Source: Bombus terrestris
Lineage: Eukaryota > Arthropoda > Insecta > Hymenoptera > Apidae
Assembly: GCF_910591885.1 (NCBI RefSeq)
Contig: NC_063269.1
Coordinates: 6,944,001 to 7,008,000 of the forward strand
Reading direction: 5' to 3'
DNA: 64,000 bases
Position numbers and translations under genes: made by a program
The notes under the pieces: generated by a model
Told to the model about the DNA's origin: nothing
The model's database searches: none
Seen by the model: the letters and a program-made list of their open reading frames with translations, nothing else
Shown: positions 61,969-64,000 of the stretch, one piece after another
Numbering within the stretch: position 1 is the first letter of the stretch
How the letters are laid out: every line of letters starts with the position of its first letter

Positions 61969-64000
61969 CTGGACAGATAGAATTTATGACATATTAGATA
62001 TTATATTCATTTATTGCCAATAAAGTATATTTATATAATATATAGCACTATAGTTTCTAACAATTACTAATGCAGCAAGATTGCCATAAATATTTTAAGC
62101 TCAGAATATGTTAAGTTACATCGATAAATAAGATATTTCTAAACTTTGATACTTTCTAGGATACGCGAGGATATAAAAAGATTGCATCAAAATGCAAAAT
62201 ATTTTAATCGTTTAACGTGGTGTTTCGTCTTTCAGAGAGAATCGCCAATGGTACACAGAATGCCTACGATATGCCGAGCCATTTCATTTCAGTGTGTAAC
62301 GGCGGAAAGGGAGTTAGAGGACAGAGAACCATAGATACCCTGCAGTTTGCCAGAATCCCTGCGGAGTCTGGTGAATTTTCTACTGGATAATTAATTTCAA
62401 GCACGCAGGAATCGTGTGGAATAATCCACGTGGCTGAATTACTCACGATCCATCTGGCTGTGCCACGTTTCCGGCTGTGCCACGTTTCCCGCGGTGCTAA
62501 CAAATAACAATTCGCGATCGTCGTTCGCGTTACACCACAGGATATACGAATCTTGTTATTTTGTTAGAAAATAGTGTTTCCTGCAGCAATGTTTGCAAAG
62601 AAAGCGGCATGTTTTATTGAGTTAGAATTAAAACTACTATTACTAGTTATGACAGTACCAATTTGAATATCTGCACTTTCTCTTCGTACATCCTAACCAT
62701 TCCAATCTTATACTTCTGAACCACTGTACTCTTGCAGTCGCATTCAAGATGTAGAGCACCAAGTTTAATTCATTCGATTACTATCCGGTATAAGAACTGA
62801 GTTTAATTATTTCAAACGAGATATGTAATTATTGACAACCTCTTATACAATATTTTTTAATTTCTTAAGGACCGAAATATTTTGCAAGAATTGATAGATT
62901 TAGTAACTGATCAACATACCCAATAACGCATCATGTTTAAAACAGAAAAAAAGGATATTTTAGACGAAATTGCCCCTCTGAAAATTACAAAATCCTGCAA
63001 TACTATTAACTCGTTCGTACGCAAAGCGATAGGATGAGAAATTGTGAGACGAATATTCGACGTTCTTTGTAAAGAGAAATGTCTTTATAAAGCACATTGT
63101 ATACTTAGATTTTCACAATTAATCTTTATGTATCACTCATGGTGTGGTATAAACGGAAACATGGTACAATGCATAAGAGTGTGCTGCAATATTTACAACG
63201 ATGCCTCGATTCTTTACGGATAATTTTTATCAGTCTTTTGCGAACGCACTTTGTCTGCAAAGATTTCCTTTGATAGTGGTTAGCGGAATAAAATCTGCCA
63301 AGTGTGGCTCCTCGTTGGAATTGGCACGCGAGTATTCTTAGTTTTGCATAAATTCAACCGATAAAGTAGGAGCGTGTTAACAGGAGATGAAGGAAGGTAG
63401 ACAGAAATTTGAAAGCCTGTTAACACGTGTATGGTCGTTAAGTAGTTAAATGGAAAAAACGTTTTACGAAGATGGAGATGTTAAACAGCCACTGGATGAG
63501 TGTTTCGCTTTCAAGGACGAATCCTTTTACCACAAAGAAATACACAGGCTGCCATTAAGATGGAAAAAAGTTGCAAATGATAATGGAAATTATAACGCGA
63601 ATTATAACGGAATTATAACGAAATTATAACGGAAATTATAACGAGTAATAAATAGTACGAAGAATTACAATATTCTTTCCATAAAGACAAAAACTCGCAG
63701 CCACCCAACATTTCTCATTCTTTTAATAATTTGTCGAATGGAACAGTAACTCACGAGGGCTATCGCGTCTCGACGGTGGACGTTGTGTCGCCGAGCAGAC
63801 ACGCGTCGCCCTGTTTCGTCGGGTTAACAAGACAGGAGTCCCTCATTCTCTCGTCGGGTCCGTCTTTGTCGTTGTCGTTGTCCTCGTTGTGTCGTCGTTA
63901 CGCTGGCATTGTGAGGCCAGACCGACGCCCACTTTCGGACCATAAAGACAGATCGCATGTCCGCGATACCGGCGGGGTCCGCTTCCTTCTAAGGACTTCG
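61969..64000. other. Intronic DNA upstream of the first visible laminin exon
   Basis: No laminin exon with the expected T-W-W-Q-S-P segment is visible. A minisatellite is listed at 63583-63645. The last 280 bases (63720-64000) are CpG-rich and could be regulatory. The frame at 62264-62503 on minus has no laminin features. Confidence 0.5.
63583..63645. repeat. Short minisatellite, GGAAATTATAAC type
   Basis: Five to six variable copies of a 10-14 base unit with core AATTATAACG follow one another, with GCG/GGA/GAA variants at the joint. Confidence 0.8.

Noticed and set aside
62264..62503. Possible N-terminal laminin exon on minus
   Set aside because: The peptide has none of the LN features expected before Y-Q-I-E-Y (such as T-W-W-Q-S-P), and its frame does not lead to the acceptor at 61968.
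1..64000. tRNA, rRNA, known microRNAs, CRISPR arrays
   Set aside because: Looked for B-box motifs and common insect microRNA seeds by eye and saw none. No regularly spaced short repeats of CRISPR type occur; an Infernal or tRNAscan run would be needed to be sure.

Overview
The window looks like nuclear DNA of an insect, most likely a hymenopteran of bee type. The grounds are an AT-rich but CpG-rich base composition, GT-AG introns, a recognisable laminin alpha gene, mariner, piggyBac-type and Tc1-type transposon debris, and a low gene density. I cannot name the species from sequence alone. There are no operons, CRISPR arrays or prokaryotic signals.

Region 1-11 kb (+ and -): mostly AT-rich non-coding DNA with two small, convergently arranged, two-exon genes (about 6354-7167 on + and 9490-10252 on -). 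Their proteins end in the same double C2H2 zinc finger, so they look like an inverted paralogue pair. Between them lies a three-copy 138-bp tandem array that carries a perfect 16-bp palindrome in each copy. Next to the second gene is half of a hairpin MITE that runs into a GATA microsatellite.

Region 11-23 kb: no convincing genes. It holds two further copies of the hairpin MITE family, one split by a second dispersed repeat, and a poly(A)-tailed retroelement-like 3' end.

Region 23-28 kb: a very AT-rich stretch with one uninterrupted 786-codon reading frame on the minus strand (24623-26983). It encodes an all-helical repeat protein that I do not recognise with certainty, and an overlapping upstream frame looks like its frameshifted N-terminus. 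This is the most unusual object in the window.

Region 28-43.3 kb: non-coding, with CpG-rich patches and a striking 144-bp satellite at 36.7-37.5 kb. Each satellite unit carries the palindromic core ACGAGTATACTCGT.

Region 43.3-62 kb (minus strand): eleven consecutive, phase-compatible exons of a laminin alpha-1/2 type subunit (Drosophila wing blister, wb, class), from the middle of the LN domain through the LE repeats and the L4 domain to later LE repeats. The first exon(s) are beyond the right end. All of the remaining gene (second L4, coiled coil, LG domains) is missing from positions 1-43329. Either the next intron exceeds 43 kb and contains the zinc-finger genes and the 786-codon frame as nested genes, or the locus is rearranged or misassembled. 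The laminin introns hold a piggyBac-type MITE with perfect TTAA-flanked ends, two decayed mariner transposase remnants and a 583-bp Tc1-like element.
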